A stretch of 64,000 nucleotides of DNA from Bacillus cereus group sp. RP43 (GTDB lineage Bacteria; Bacillota; Bacilli; Bacillales; Bacillaceae_G). The notes beneath the pieces were generated by a model. That model was given only the letters and a program-made list of their open reading frames with translations, had not been told where the DNA came from and ran no database searches. Where the stretch lies: the NCBI RefSeq assembly GCF_040459645.1, contig NZ_JARVHQ010000002.1:248001-312000 (forward strand), given 5' to 3'. Positions 36,231 to 44,726 of this stretch are shown in pieces. The number at the start of each line of letters is the position of its first letter. Position 1 is the first letter of the stretch. Made by a program: the position numbers and the translations under genes.

Positions 36231-36245
36231 ATTGCAAAGTTTTCT
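36226..36245 (+). repeat. IS6-family terminal-repeat relic, right of hbl
   Basis: GGTTCTATTGCAAAGTTTTC at 36227 differs by one base from the common IS6-family end GGTTCTGTTGCAAAGTTTT. It faces rightward, mirror-image to the relic at 29361, and IS231 sequence resumes almost at once behind it. Confidence 0.6.
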
Positions 36246-36924
36246 AACTAGGGTACACTCTAGAAAAAGGAAGGAATGAAGTATTCTTCTCGTAGTAAAC
36301 GACTCAGAGGTATCAATGTATATATGACAAACACCCCTACAGATATTGTCCCGATGGGACAAGTACATGACTGGTATTCTTTGCGTTGGCACATCGAAAT
36401 TTTATTTAAAACGTGGAAGTCATTCTTTCAAATCCATCATTGTAAAAAGATAAAACCAGAACGATTGGAGTGCCATTTATATGGTCAATTGATTGCCATT
36501 CTACTCTGTTCTTCTATCATGCTTCAAATGCGCCAATTGCTCCTCATGAAGAAAAAACGAGAGCTTAGTGAGTATAAAGCAATATATATGATTAAAGACT
36601 ATTTTCTTCTTCTATTCCAAACTATTCAAAAAGACACCCAAGAGCTATCAAAGGTGTTACTTCGCCTGTTCAATCTCCTACAGCAAAACGGGCGGAAATC
36701 TCATCGATATGAAAAAAAAAACGGTCTTTGATATATTAGGTGTCGTTTACAATTGTACCATGTCTGATAATCAAGCCGCTTAATTCAAAAAAGTGAAACC
36801 CATTAGGGTTTATTTCGTATGCAAATTTTTAAATTACCTACACTTGCCCTTTAGAAAAAAGAAACAATCTCGCCTAAAATTGACTTTGCATAAGCTTAGC
36901 TTGATAGCGATGGGGTGCTACCCC
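36243..36924 (+). mobile_element. IS231-family element, right half
   Basis: This part carries the C-terminal transposase segment and ends in the 30-bp right terminal repeat at 36895-36924 (CTTAGCTTGATAGCGATG then GGGTGCTACCCC), the inverse counterpart of the left end at 26955. It resumes within a few codons of where the left half stops, so the two are most simply one interrupted element. Confidence 0.8.
36265..36783 (+). pseudogene. IS231 transposase, C-terminal part
   Basis: The translation shows [36 protein letters not shown] with the catalytic Glu of the Y-(2)R-(3)E-(6)K signature, [19 protein letters not shown], and [18 protein letters not shown] run of ten A's near 36712 shifts the frame; restored, it ends [13 protein letters not shown]. 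No start or N-terminal catalytic Asp residues remain here. Confidence 0.85.
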
Positions 36925-36941
36925 ACATCCATCAACTTAAG
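36912..36941 (+). repeat. IS231-type left end overlapping the previous right end
   Basis: GGGGTGCTACCCCACATCC then ATCAACTTAAG forms a complete left-type end. Its first 13 bases, the palindrome GGGGTGCTACCCC, are also the last 13 of the IS231 right end. It could mark the left border of a cassette reaching to the right end at 41938. Confidence 0.6.
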
Positions 36942-37041
36942 GATTTAGAGTATTTTTGAAGTTAAAAGCACGTTACTATTTTCTTATGTTAATGAGAACG
37001 ACATCAATTATTTATTACCTAAAAATCAAAAAATCCCCTGT

Positions 37042-37078
37042 AAAAAACACCAGCGACTCAACCGTCCTGATGTTTTTT
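37042..37078 (-). terminator. terminator of the esterase/ATP-grasp operon
   Basis: AAAAAACACCAG pairs imperfectly with CCTGATGTTTTTT, with U-runs possible on both strands, just behind the last stop of the operon. Confidence 0.6.
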
Positions 37079-37087
37079 GACATTTTA

Positions 37088-37825
37088 TTAAAGTAATTTT
37101 CCTAGATAATACGGCATTTGGCATCGCCACCAAGCCCAATCATGCGAAACATCCTCGCCCCACTCATCAAACCATGCTGGAATTTGTTTTTCTTCAAAGG
37201 CTTCTTTTAATGTAAAGTATGAAGGCAGCCCATCCTGTTCCCAATCACCCCGCCCGGTACAAATAATGATATCTGCTGAACGATATCGATCAATAAACCA
37301 GCCATCATTTTGATTCCATATGTAATCACTCGGTGAATTTTCGTATACAAGAGGATCATTTCCGTAATCCCCAAAAAAGAAACGTACATCGTAAACACCG
37401 CTAAGTGCAACGGTTGTTTGGAAGACATCCGGATGTCTCAAGAAAAAGTTCAACGCATGATATGCTCCCATACTACACCCCGTTGTCATCATTGAATCAA
37501 ACCAACCTGTTTTATGTTTAATAAATGGAATAACTTCTGAAATCACATAACGGTCATATGCTTCATGAGCTAATGCACGGTCATGCGCCGGTTTTGAGTC
37601 GTGCAGCCAACTTTCGCTATCTATACTAGCCAATGTAAAAAACTGAACTTTTCCGGATTCAATAAAGTCATGACACACATCAATTATTCCAAAATCATAG
37701 TATTCAAAATGCGTCCCTCCAGATGAAGGAAAAACTAAGATTGGCATGCCGCTGTGTCCATATCTGTTCAACAGCATTTCACGTCCTAATTCGCCACTCC
37801 AATGGTTTAAATGTTCTATATGCAT
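37088..37825 (-). CDS. alpha/beta hydrolase, esterase-D-like family (third gene of operon)
   Basis: ATG at 37825, after TAGGAGATTTT, gives 245 residues. PF00756-type features: the early FPSSGGTHFEYYD, YVISEVIPFIKHKTG, and a nucleophile elbow TTGCSMGAYHALNF (Ser in GCSMG). The probable His lies in EDVSHDWAWW. No signal peptide: cytoplasmic. It begins 17 bp after the ATP-grasp stop, so the two are coupled. Together with the ATP-grasp enzyme and the first esterase it may make, trim or activate a small amide- or peptide-bonded compound; the product is unknown. Confidence 0.75.
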   Translation of the reverse strand: MHIEHLNHWSGELGREMLLNRYGHSGMPILVFPSSGGTHFEYYDFGIIDVCHDFIESGKVQFFTLASIDSESWLHDSKPAHDRALAHEAYDRYVISEVIPFIKHKTGWFDSMMTTGCSMGAYHALNFFLRHPDVFQTTVALSGVYDVRFFFGDYGNDPLVYENSPSDYIWNQNDGWFIDRYRSADIIICTGRGDWEQDGLPSYFTLKEAFEEKQIPAWFDEWGEDVSHDWAWWRCQMPYYLGKLL

Positions 37826-37842
37826 AGAAAAATCTCCTATCC

Positions 37843-39030
37843 CTATACGTTTACAATGCTGCAATTTTTTCGTTCATGTACAAAACTGATAATGTCATCG
37901 ACTTCTTCCTGCGAATCTGCATTAATCGCATAAAATTGATTTCCTTGGAGTTCCGCAAACGCATCTGGCATGCGCTGTTCAAACTTCACACGGTCTCCAA
38001 ATCGTTCATAAATAGCATTTGTATCATGTTTATACTTATACGCATCACGCTGTGTTACACCGACACAAAACTGGTTTTCGGCATCGGAATCCTTAAATTC
38101 TCCTCCTGTCACAAGAGAAGCATACTGAGCAAATAAATCAATGGAGTACGCGAAATTGTACATATCAATCGTGTAGCCGCCAGCCAAGCGGTTATTATAT
38201 TCAAGTGCAACATAATCCCCATCTTCCAATTTAAAAAACTCAATATGGAAAAAGCGTTCTTTCATGCCAAAAGCTTTCACAATCGCCTTTCCATAAGTTT
38301 CGAGCTTTGGATCAATTTCTTTTTGAATCACATAAGCTAAATCCAACTGACCCTTAACGAGTTCCAGAGTTGGCACATTATATGTAAAGCTTGTTTGGAA
38401 AACAATGTTCCCTTTCTGATCCACTAAACCATCAAATGTACAAAGTACGCCTCCTTCGACATATGGTTCTAAGAAGTAAACTTGTGCCTCTCCCCATTCT
38501 TCTTCAAAATGACGTACAGCCGCTTCTGAACTTAATTTAAAGGTTGCAGCTGATCCAACTCCATTATCCGGTTTAGCGATAACTGGAAGTCCTAATTCAT
38601 CAATGGCTTTAGATAACTCCTTTTTAGTTTTAACGATTCTTCCATCTACAACATGTACATCTGCCTTTTTAAACAGCTTCTTCATTTCAGATTTATATTT
38701 AACTTTTTTCAAGTCATTCGTTTTATTGCCGTACACGTTAAATTGCTCACGCAACTGCGCATCAAGTTCTAACCAGTATTCGTTATTGGATTCAATGCGC
38801 TCAATTGGACCATGTTTATAAAATAAAAATGCAACAGCACGTTTCACTTCATCTACATCTTCTAAATTATTCACACGATAATATTCTGTTAAAGCGTTTT
38901 GTAATTCGGAACCTAATTGGTCATATGGCTCTTCGCCAATTCCTAAAACATTGACACCTGCGTCTTTTAAACGATGAGCAAATGACTGAAAATTACCTGG
39001 ATAATATGGTGATATCAAAATATAATTCAT
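37843..39030 (-). CDS. ATP-grasp carboxylate-amine ligase
   Basis: 395 residues from the ATG at 39030 (AAAGGAG upstream). N-terminal Rossmann-like region (LISPYYPGNFQSFAHRLK), central ATP-grasp lobe with LGLPVIAKPDNGVGSAAT (glycine-rich lid and ATP lysine) and FLEPYVEGGVLCTFDG, and a metal-binding end in FHIEFFKLEDGDYVALEYNNR with its acidic residues. The family joins a carboxylate to an amine through an acyl phosphate. The substrates are not predictable. Flanked by two esterases in one leftward operon, which suggests a small dedicated pathway. Confidence 0.85.
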   Translation of the reverse strand: MNYILISPYYPGNFQSFAHRLKDAGVNVLGIGEEPYDQLGSELQNALTEYYRVNNLEDVDEVKRAVAFLFYKHGPIERIESNNEYWLELDAQLREQFNVYGNKTNDLKKVKYKSEMKKLFKKADVHVVDGRIVKTKKELSKAIDELGLPVIAKPDNGVGSAATFKLSSEAAVRHFEEEWGEAQVYFLEPYVEGGVLCTFDGLVDQKGNIVFQTSFTYNVPTLELVKGQLDLAYVIQKEIDPKLETYGKAIVKAFGMKERFFHIEFFKLEDGDYVALEYNNRLAGGYTIDMYNFAYSIDLFAQYASLVTGGEFKDSDAENQFCVGVTQRDAYKYKHDTNAIYERFGDRVKFEQRMPDAFAELQGNQFYAINADSQEEVDDIISFVHERKNCSIVNV

Positions 39031-39186
39031 AAAAAAGCTCCTTTCTCAATGTCGTAAAATTCATTACTTTCACAACTGAAGTGCAATTACTTCATTTTAA
39101 AAACGATGTAATATTCCAAAAACATTTAAAAAAGTGATAGATTCCTCCCATGATCTAATTCAGTCAAATATAATTATTCAGTTCAT

Positions 39187-40017
39187 TCAAGACCACTTCT
39201 CACTTAAGAAACGTAAACATTCTGGCAGGTGTTTTGCCCAAGCTTTTTCATCATGTTCTTCATCCGCAAAAATATTTAAACGCATGCTATCAATTGGAAC
39301 AGAGCCTTTTATCAGTTGTTTATAATACTTAAGCGAGCAATCGATATATGCCTGCTTCATATTACCATACATCAATTGTTGATCGGCATCATCGCCTTCC
39401 TGAGTCCCAACTTGAATGTACACGCGTTGTTCAGGATCCAACTCTTCTCTAGCAATATAACTGTCAAAGGATTTACTTGTAATCCAATTGGCTAAAGAAA
39501 AAATGCCTAAACCACCAATTTGCTCTTTATATTCAATACCCATAAAAGCCGAAATATTTCCTCCAAGTGAACTGCCAATCATCGCTGTATGATATTTATC
39601 CGATTTAGTTCGGTAATGCTTATCGATAAACGGCTTCACTACTGTCATGACAAATTTAGCAAACTCCACGCCTCTTCCGCCTAGTTCATTATCTTCAGGA
39701 AGTAGGCTTTCAGTAATTTTCCAAGGCGTGTATTCATTAATTCGATCTTGTTCAGCGTTATCTATCCCAACAACAATCATCTGCGGTAAATCGGGGTTTA
39801 GAATAATCGCTGGAATAACTTTCCATGAATACCCGCTATAAGCTTCACTACTGTAGAAAACATTTTGTCCATCATGCATATAGACAACTGGATAATTTTT
39901 AGCCTCATTTTTATCATAATTTTTCGGCAATAAAATACGCACGCGACGTTTTTCATTTTTATAAGACATATGTAATTGATGTGTTTCTAGTTTTAAATAA
40001 AAATAGGATTGATTCAT
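39187..40017 (-). CDS. alpha/beta hydrolase, putative esterase (PF00756), first gene of operon
   Basis: 276 residues starting after AAAGGAGCGAGG. Family features: RRVRILLPKNYDKN, YPVVYMHDGQNVFY, a nucleophile elbow MIGSSLGGNISAFM, and a histidine near the end (DEEHDEKAWAKHLPE). Relatives include enterochelin-esterase-like and S-formylglutathione-hydrolase-like enzymes. No signal peptide. A gap of 156 bp separates it from the ATP-grasp gene; the same strand and no terminator suggest one transcript. Confidence 0.8.
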   Translation of the reverse strand: MNQSYFYLKLETHQLHMSYKNEKRRVRILLPKNYDKNEAKNYPVVYMHDGQNVFYSSEAYSGYSWKVIPAIILNPDLPQMIVVGIDNAEQDRINEYTPWKITESLLPEDNELGGRGVEFAKFVMTVVKPFIDKHYRTKSDKYHTAMIGSSLGGNISAFMGIEYKEQIGGLGIFSLANWITSKSFDSYIAREELDPEQRVYIQVGTQEGDDADQQLMYGNMKQAYIDCSLKYYKQLIKGSVPIDSMRLNIFADEEHDEKAWAKHLPECLRFLSEKWS

Positions 40018-40476
40018 TTTATCTTCCTCGCTCCTTTGATATTACATTAAATATTGGAAATTTTACTTTAGAAAAATCCAACTGCTAAAGTTCTTCTAAT
40101 GAATAAATGTTTGATAAATATAAATCCCACTGGGCAGATATATCTTCAATAACTTTATATATATTGCTGTTATAAAAATTATAATCATCCATATATTTCA
40201 TATAATATTTATCACAACAATTACAAATTTGTTACTGCTATTTACTACACCCAGCAATAATTCAACTAAATTTCATTATTTAACTCTAAGTCAATCTCAA
40301 TAAACTTTGATTCTGACCAACTACCTACATATTTGTTCTTGCACACCAGTTACCACCTCGGTCTGTTAAATGCAATTTGTAATTAATTCAACGTAAATAA
40401 ATTAGATTCCTTCTTCAACAAACCTGCCCGTTAGTTTAAGTAAAAATCTTCACAACCCCCTCTATATTGATATAAA
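40018..40476. other. intergenic, nothing recognised
   Basis: AT-rich sequence containing the operon promoter region and, on its right, the IS240-type left end. No gene or further repeat was recognised. Confidence 0.4.
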
Positions 40477-41383
40477 GGTTCTGGTGCAAAGATAAAATAA
40501 AAGAGAATATAGCGCATATATTTCTAGCAGAATTGTATTTTATGCTGTTAGTCCAAACAATTGATGGATGAATTTTTTCTGGTTTTGAACAGACTGATCT
40601 CATAAATCAATCTGTTCTTTTTTAATTATATGCATGGCTTCAACACCACTCAATATAGGGGTATAGCCGAGATACGTGTATATCTCGGCTGTACCCCATA
40701 TAGAGATTGCTGTTTTAAGTGACTTTAATCCTAACATAGAACGAACCCGTCTTTTAATAAACCGGTGGTCTTGTTCCACAATGTTATTAAGATATTTTAC
40801 CTGCCTTATTTGGATGCCTACGGGCATCTTTTTCTCTTTCTTCAACTCTTCAATTGCCATAGGATAGGCTGGGTTCTTGCCTACTGTGATAACACGGGGC
40901 TTTGAAACATGAAAAGACCGCAAAGCTTTCTTGAAAAAGCGCTTTGCAGCCTTATGATCTCTTGTTTTACTTAAATAAAAATCAATCGTATTTCCTTTTG
41001 AATCAACGGAACGATATAGGTACATCCATTGACCTTTGACTTTCACATACGTCTCATCGACTCGCCAAGAATCATTGGTTGGCTTAAGATGACACCTTAA
41101 TCGCTCATCTAATTCAGGGCCATATTGATGAACCCAGCGCATGATGGTTGTATGAGCAATAAATAGCCCGCGTTCTTCCATCATTTCGACTAAATCACGA
41201 AAACTGAGATTGTACCTTAGGTACCATCTTACAGTTAATAAAATAATATCAGGTTGATAATGTTTCCACTTGAATAGATTTTGCTTTTTCATACTGATCA
41301 CATCCTTTTTTAGAGTACTAGTATCAGTATGTCCAAGTTTGGGAGATTACTTCCAGATATTTTGAATTTTTTGCACCAGAACC
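40477..41383 (-). mobile_element. IS240-type (IS6 family) insertion sequence
   Basis: GGTTCTGGTGCAAA at 40477 and its inverse TTTGCACCAGAACC ending at 41383 bound about 907 bp with a single transposase gene. The eight bases outside each end (GATATAAA and GCCAACCG) do not match, so there is no target-site duplication. This points to later rearrangement or deletion next to the element. Confidence 0.8.
40600..41292 (-). CDS. IS6-family (IS240-like) transposase, second catalytic Asp replaced
   Basis: 230 residues from the ATG at 41292; a GTG nine bases earlier is too close to the AAAGGA. It shows the family's HTH-like N-terminus (YLRYNLSFRDLVEMMEERG) and DDE core: D79 in WRVDETYVKVKG and E173 in NNIVEQDHRFIKRR. 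The second Asp, normally in the segment IT-DKNPAYP, is Gly (ITVGKNPAYP, codon GGC instead of GAC). The frame is otherwise full-length and intact, so the loss looks recent and the enzyme is probably inactive. Confidence 0.85.
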   Translation of the reverse strand: MKKQNLFKWKHYQPDIILLTVRWYLRYNLSFRDLVEMMEERGLFIAHTTIMRWVHQYGPELDERLRCHLKPTNDSWRVDETYVKVKGQWMYLYRSVDSKGNTIDFYLSKTRDHKAAKRFFKKALRSFHVSKPRVITVGKNPAYPMAIEELKKEKKMPVGIQIRQVKYLNNIVEQDHRFIKRRVRSMLGLKSLKTAISIWGTAEIYTYLGYTPILSGVEAMHIIKKEQIDL

Positions 41384-41464
41384 GCCAACCGCTAGTATAC
41401 CGACAAACGACAACAATAGATGAATAATTAGCTCCCAGCCTGATAGAATGATTTTCTTCGACAC
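41384..41464 (-). pseudogene. N-terminal stub of a membrane protein cut by the IS
   Basis: GTG at 41464, preceded by AGAAGGATGTGG, begins a basic, then hydrophobic N-terminus (SKKIILSGWELIIHLLLSFV) that stops at the right end of the IS240-type element. The rest of the gene is not on the other side of the IS, which agrees with the missing target duplication. Family unknown. Confidence 0.4.
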
Positions 41465-41799
41465 AGAACCACATCCTTCTTACTTAATTTTGCACTCTTA
41501 ATAATAGATTTAATTTTCAGAATTGAAAACCCTTATATCGGTATAGGTAAACTTTCAACGGGGCATTGTCAAAAATATAGTTTAATTCAAAATCGAATTA
41601 AACTATATTTTTGTAAACACTAAACTTATAAACTTGGAGCTCTATTATAAAATTGGCTATAATCTAACATCATTTAGAGCATCGTTATTTTAAAGTCATG
41701 GATAGTTTTGTATGGGGAAGTCCGTGAAAAAACGGATGATCTTTAGCCTATTCTATTACCGTTGAGGAGTTTGAAAAGGCCGTAATGGAACTTCTTACA
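41465..41799. other. intergenic, decayed fragment
   Basis: About 335 bp without an intact gene. A rightward run near 41740-41800 reads ITVEEFEKAVMELLTG and leads straight into the MITE, so a gene may have been truncated there. Confidence 0.3.
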
Positions 41800-41938
41800 G
41801 GGCTACCGTCACATTGCTATCAAGCAAAAAAATAAAACTATCCACAATGAGATTTTGTGCTAACTTGTAATAAAAAAGCTTATTTTTCGTTTTGGGGTAT
41901 TTGCTTTTCTTAGCTTGATAGCGATGGGGTGCTACCCC
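41800..41938. mobile_element. 139-bp MITE with IS231-type ends
   Basis: Left end GGGCTACCGTCACATTG then CTATCAAGC, right end CTTAGCTTGATAGCG then ATGGGGTGCTACCCC (41909-41938). The interior (TTTTCGTTTTGGGGTATTTG and TTTTGTGCTAACTTGTAA) is the reverse complement of the MITE at 51345. Its right end could also act as the right border of the cassette that starts at 36912. Confidence 0.7.
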
Positions 41939-42118
41939 TAAAGGGAAAAATTAATACCTTTTTACAAATAACAGGAAATGATATTACACCTTGATGGAGT
42001 AAATCCCCCTTCACTTCCTCTATTTAATTCTTTGGTAAGGATATATTTTCCTGATGATAATCATAACCTATATCAGAATTTCATTTATTATCGGAAAATT
42101 CCAAAAGGGGTGAATGTG

Positions 42119-42962
42119 ATGGGTTTCCCGCCTCAACAACAAAGTAAACCTGGCATTGAATCATTAATGATACCTAGACCTATATTTGATAACCCCAATT
42201 ACAAACCAGCCGGTAAACTTATAAATAAGGTAGCGCTTATAACTGGTGGGGATAGTGGAATTGGGAGGGCTGTCGCTGTAGCCTTCGCGAAAGAGGGTGC
42301 AGACATAGCAATCTTATACCTAAATGAGCATAGTGATGCAAAAGAAACGGAGTTCTATGTTAAAAAGTATGGCCGTAGTTGCATTACCATTCCAGGTGAT
42401 ATTGGGTATGAGCAGCATTGCCAACAAGCAGTAATGCAGACAATTCACCAATTTGGTCGTATTGACATTTTGGTGAATAATGCCGGTGTACTATACATAA
42501 GGAACAGTCTACTTGATGTAGATTCTAACCAACGAACAAGTACCTTTCACACAAATGTTTTTTCTCAGTTTATTTTGACGAAAGCTGCTTTGCCATATAT
42601 GAATTCAGGGAGCTCCATAATAAATACAACATCCCTTAGTGCCTATCATGGAGATCAAGATGCAATTGACTACGCGGCATCTAAAGGAGCCATTGTTTCC
42701 TTTACACGTTCGCTGTCATCGTCACTGGCACCGCAAGGGATCCGAGTTAATGGTGTGGGCCCCAGGACCAATTTGGACTCCATTAATTTCATCTTCCTTG
42801 CCTCCAGAATGGCTTGCCACATTTGGAGACCATGTTCCTATGAAGCGAGCCAGTCAACCGTTTGAAGTGGCACCTGCTTATGTATTCTTGGCATCCGAAG
42901 ATGCATCTTACATATCAGGACAAATTCTGCACGTGAATGGTCGGAAAATTATAAACGGTTAA
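42119..42962 (+). pseudogene. short-chain dehydrogenase (YdaD/YhxC-like general-stress SDR), frameshifted
   Basis: ATG at 42119 after AAAAGGGGTG. The first frame shows GGDSGIGRAVAVAFAKEGA (NAD(P)-binding glycines), VNNAGV, a Ser in TSLSAY and the YAASKGA active site. One extra G near 42757 in GTGTGGGCCCCAGGACC shifts the frame; the other frame continues PGPIWTPLI, EWLATFGDHVPMKRASQP and VFLASEDASYISGQ to the natural end at 42960. Except for this slip the protein would be about 280 residues and complete. It is either a recent pseudogene or a sequencing error. Confidence 0.85.
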
Positions 42963-43087
42963 CTATTTAACAAAAAATTACTTATAAATAAATTTGTATT
43001 ATATTGGCTTAAGTATTATGGAATTAAAATTACAAAAAAAAAAAAAAACACTGTTTAACTACCCTGTAACCACTCATATAAGATTTA

Positions 43088-43121
43088 ATTCACATCGATA
43101 CCTATGGCATTGATGTGAATT
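43088..43121. terminator. terminator after the SDR gene
   Basis: AATTCACATC and its inverse GATGTGAATT flank 14 bases; a T-run follows (TTTTC). Confidence 0.65.
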
Positions 43122-43195
43122 TTCAAAGTGCTTACAAAGAAATCTAAGAGGTCGTTTTTTTAGATTCACAATCATTATTTTGAAGTTTATGTAAA

Positions 43196-43240
43196 AAAAA
43201 GAAAAAGAATCCATTTTTAAAATAGATTCTTTTTCTTTTT
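43196..43240 (-). terminator. terminator of the SASP gene
   Basis: AAAAAGAAAAAGAATC and its exact inverse GATTCTTTTTCTTTTT enclose 13 bases, ten bases after the sspA-type stop codon. Confidence 0.75.
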
Positions 43241-43251
43241 ACTTCTTTAAA

Positions 43252-43470
43252 TTAGTGTAATTTATATTCTCCTGTTAATTGTTCCTCGGCCATTCGAACT
43301 AAGCGTTTTGTAATTTCTCCACCGACAGAACCATTTGCACGCGATGATGTATCAGGTCCAAGTGTGACTCCTAATTCGCGAGCAATTTCATACTTCATTT
43401 GCTCAATAGCACTTGCAGCAACTGAAATATGAACTTCATTTGCATTATTTTCGTGTCTTTGAATATTCAT
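43252..43470 (-). CDS. alpha/beta-type small acid-soluble spore protein
   Basis: 72-residue SASP starting at the ATG at 43470, where AATGGAGGTGC is the ribosome site. Family signatures: [15 protein letters not shown] with the germination-protease cleavage region EIARE, and [19 protein letters not shown]. These proteins coat and protect spore DNA and are later degraded by GPR. The N-terminus ([14 protein letters not shown]) is more divergent than in the major SASPs, so this is a minor paralogue. Expression should depend on sigma-G. Confidence 0.92.
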   Translation of the reverse strand: MNIQRHENNANEVHISVAASAIEQMKYEIARELGVTLGPDTSSRANGSVGGEITKRLVRMAEEQLTGEYKLH

Positions 43471-43553
43471 CGTTGCACCTCCATTATATTTGTATATAAC
43501 ATTTGCTTGATTATGATATTTATACATGAGTTAACTATTTTCTTCTATTTTAT

Positions 43554-44726
43554 TCATTGCAACATATCCGCAAAGGAAGTACCCACATTATTCTTCCGTT
43601 TCATATGCTTCTCTAAATAGATTTTTGTTGTTTGGATATTTTCATGCCCCAACGTTTGCATTAAATGATATAGATCCGCATTTCCTTGTTCAACGGCCAT
43701 GATTGCAAAAGCATGACGGAATGTATGCGCCGTTACTGGATTCTCACGATACTGCAGAAACTCTAAATTTGTCTTTTTTATCATATCTGTTATCTGACTC
43801 GATAACGTTTTTGAATTATAAAAGTTCCCCCTTTGATTTACAAATAAAGGACCTTCATCTCCTTGATCCAATACAGTTTGGAACCCTCTTCTTCGTCTCA
43901 TTTCACAAATGCACTGATACAAATGTTCCGAAATGAAAAGTTCACGTACTTTATCCCCTTTGCCCATTACTTTTAACCAGTGCTTTCCGTCATAGTGTAA
44001 ATCTTTGACTCTTGTTGTACACAATTCTTGAATTCTTGCACCGGTACTTGCCAGGGCTAATAAAATTGTATAGTTTACTAAATGCCCTCTTTCTTTATAA
44101 AACCCTAGGATTTTCATAACTTCATCATACGATAGGTCCCGATTTGGTCGATCCTGTTCATTTACATTCGCACGCTGCAGTTCTTCATGAAGAGGTTTTT
44201 CAATATAAGCAAATACATGAAGGTGTTTTAAAAAAGAACGAATAAGTACTGTTTTCTTTGCAAGTGTTGCGACTGCATACGTGTCACTATTCCTACCGTT
44301 CTCTACTTGCTTCAACCAAGAATTATATTTACGAATATGCCATGGTTGCAATGTTTTCAGTAAAGAGGCATTTTGCTGTACCTCTTCCCCATTTAATTCG
44401 AACTCTTCTGCATGCTGCACCATGCACTGACAAAATGATAAGATTTCAGATACATAACTCTTTTTCGTAACATCTTTTCTATTCTTCTTCTCATCCATAT
44501 CTTTTTGTAAATGTACGAAATGATAAATGACTTCCAGATCACTTAAATACGTATATTTACTCTTTCCCTCTTTTTCTGCAACCTCCATCTTCTCTTCTAC
44601 CTTATCTACATAACTATTGTTATGCAGGAAAGGAACGATATCACTTATATTCTCTAAATATGTATCTATATATTCACTTTGATTATTTATAATAGGTAAG
44701 TTTTCACTTCCACTTTTATTATCCAT
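43554..44726 (-). CDS. tyrosine recombinase / phage-type integrase
   Basis: 390 residues after GGAGAGGTG. N-terminal core-binding region (about 60-200) and C-terminal catalytic domain with Arg in STGARIQELC, Lys in MGKGDKVREL, HxxR in TAHTFRHAF, His in TLGHENIQTT and nucleophile Tyr in KIYLEKH. It resembles B. cereus-group integrases borne on plasmids and mobile elements. It stands next to a divergent two-HTH DNA-binding protein. No att site was identified. Confidence 0.87.
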   Translation of the reverse strand: MDNKSGSENLPIINNQSEYIDTYLENISDIVPFLHNNSYVDKVEEKMEVAEKEGKSKYTYLSDLEVIYHFVHLQKDMDEKKNRKDVTKKSYVSEILSFCQCMVQHAEEFELNGEEVQQNASLLKTLQPWHIRKYNSWLKQVENGRNSDTYAVATLAKKTVLIRSFLKHLHVFAYIEKPLHEELQRANVNEQDRPNRDLSYDEVMKILGFYKERGHLVNYTILLALASTGARIQELCTTRVKDLHYDGKHWLKVMGKGDKVRELFISEHLYQCICEMRRRRGFQTVLDQGDEGPLFVNQRGNFYNSKTLSSQITDMIKKTNLEFLQYRENPVTAHTFRHAFAIMAVEQGNADLYHLMQTLGHENIQTTKIYLEKHMKRKNNVGTSFADMLQ

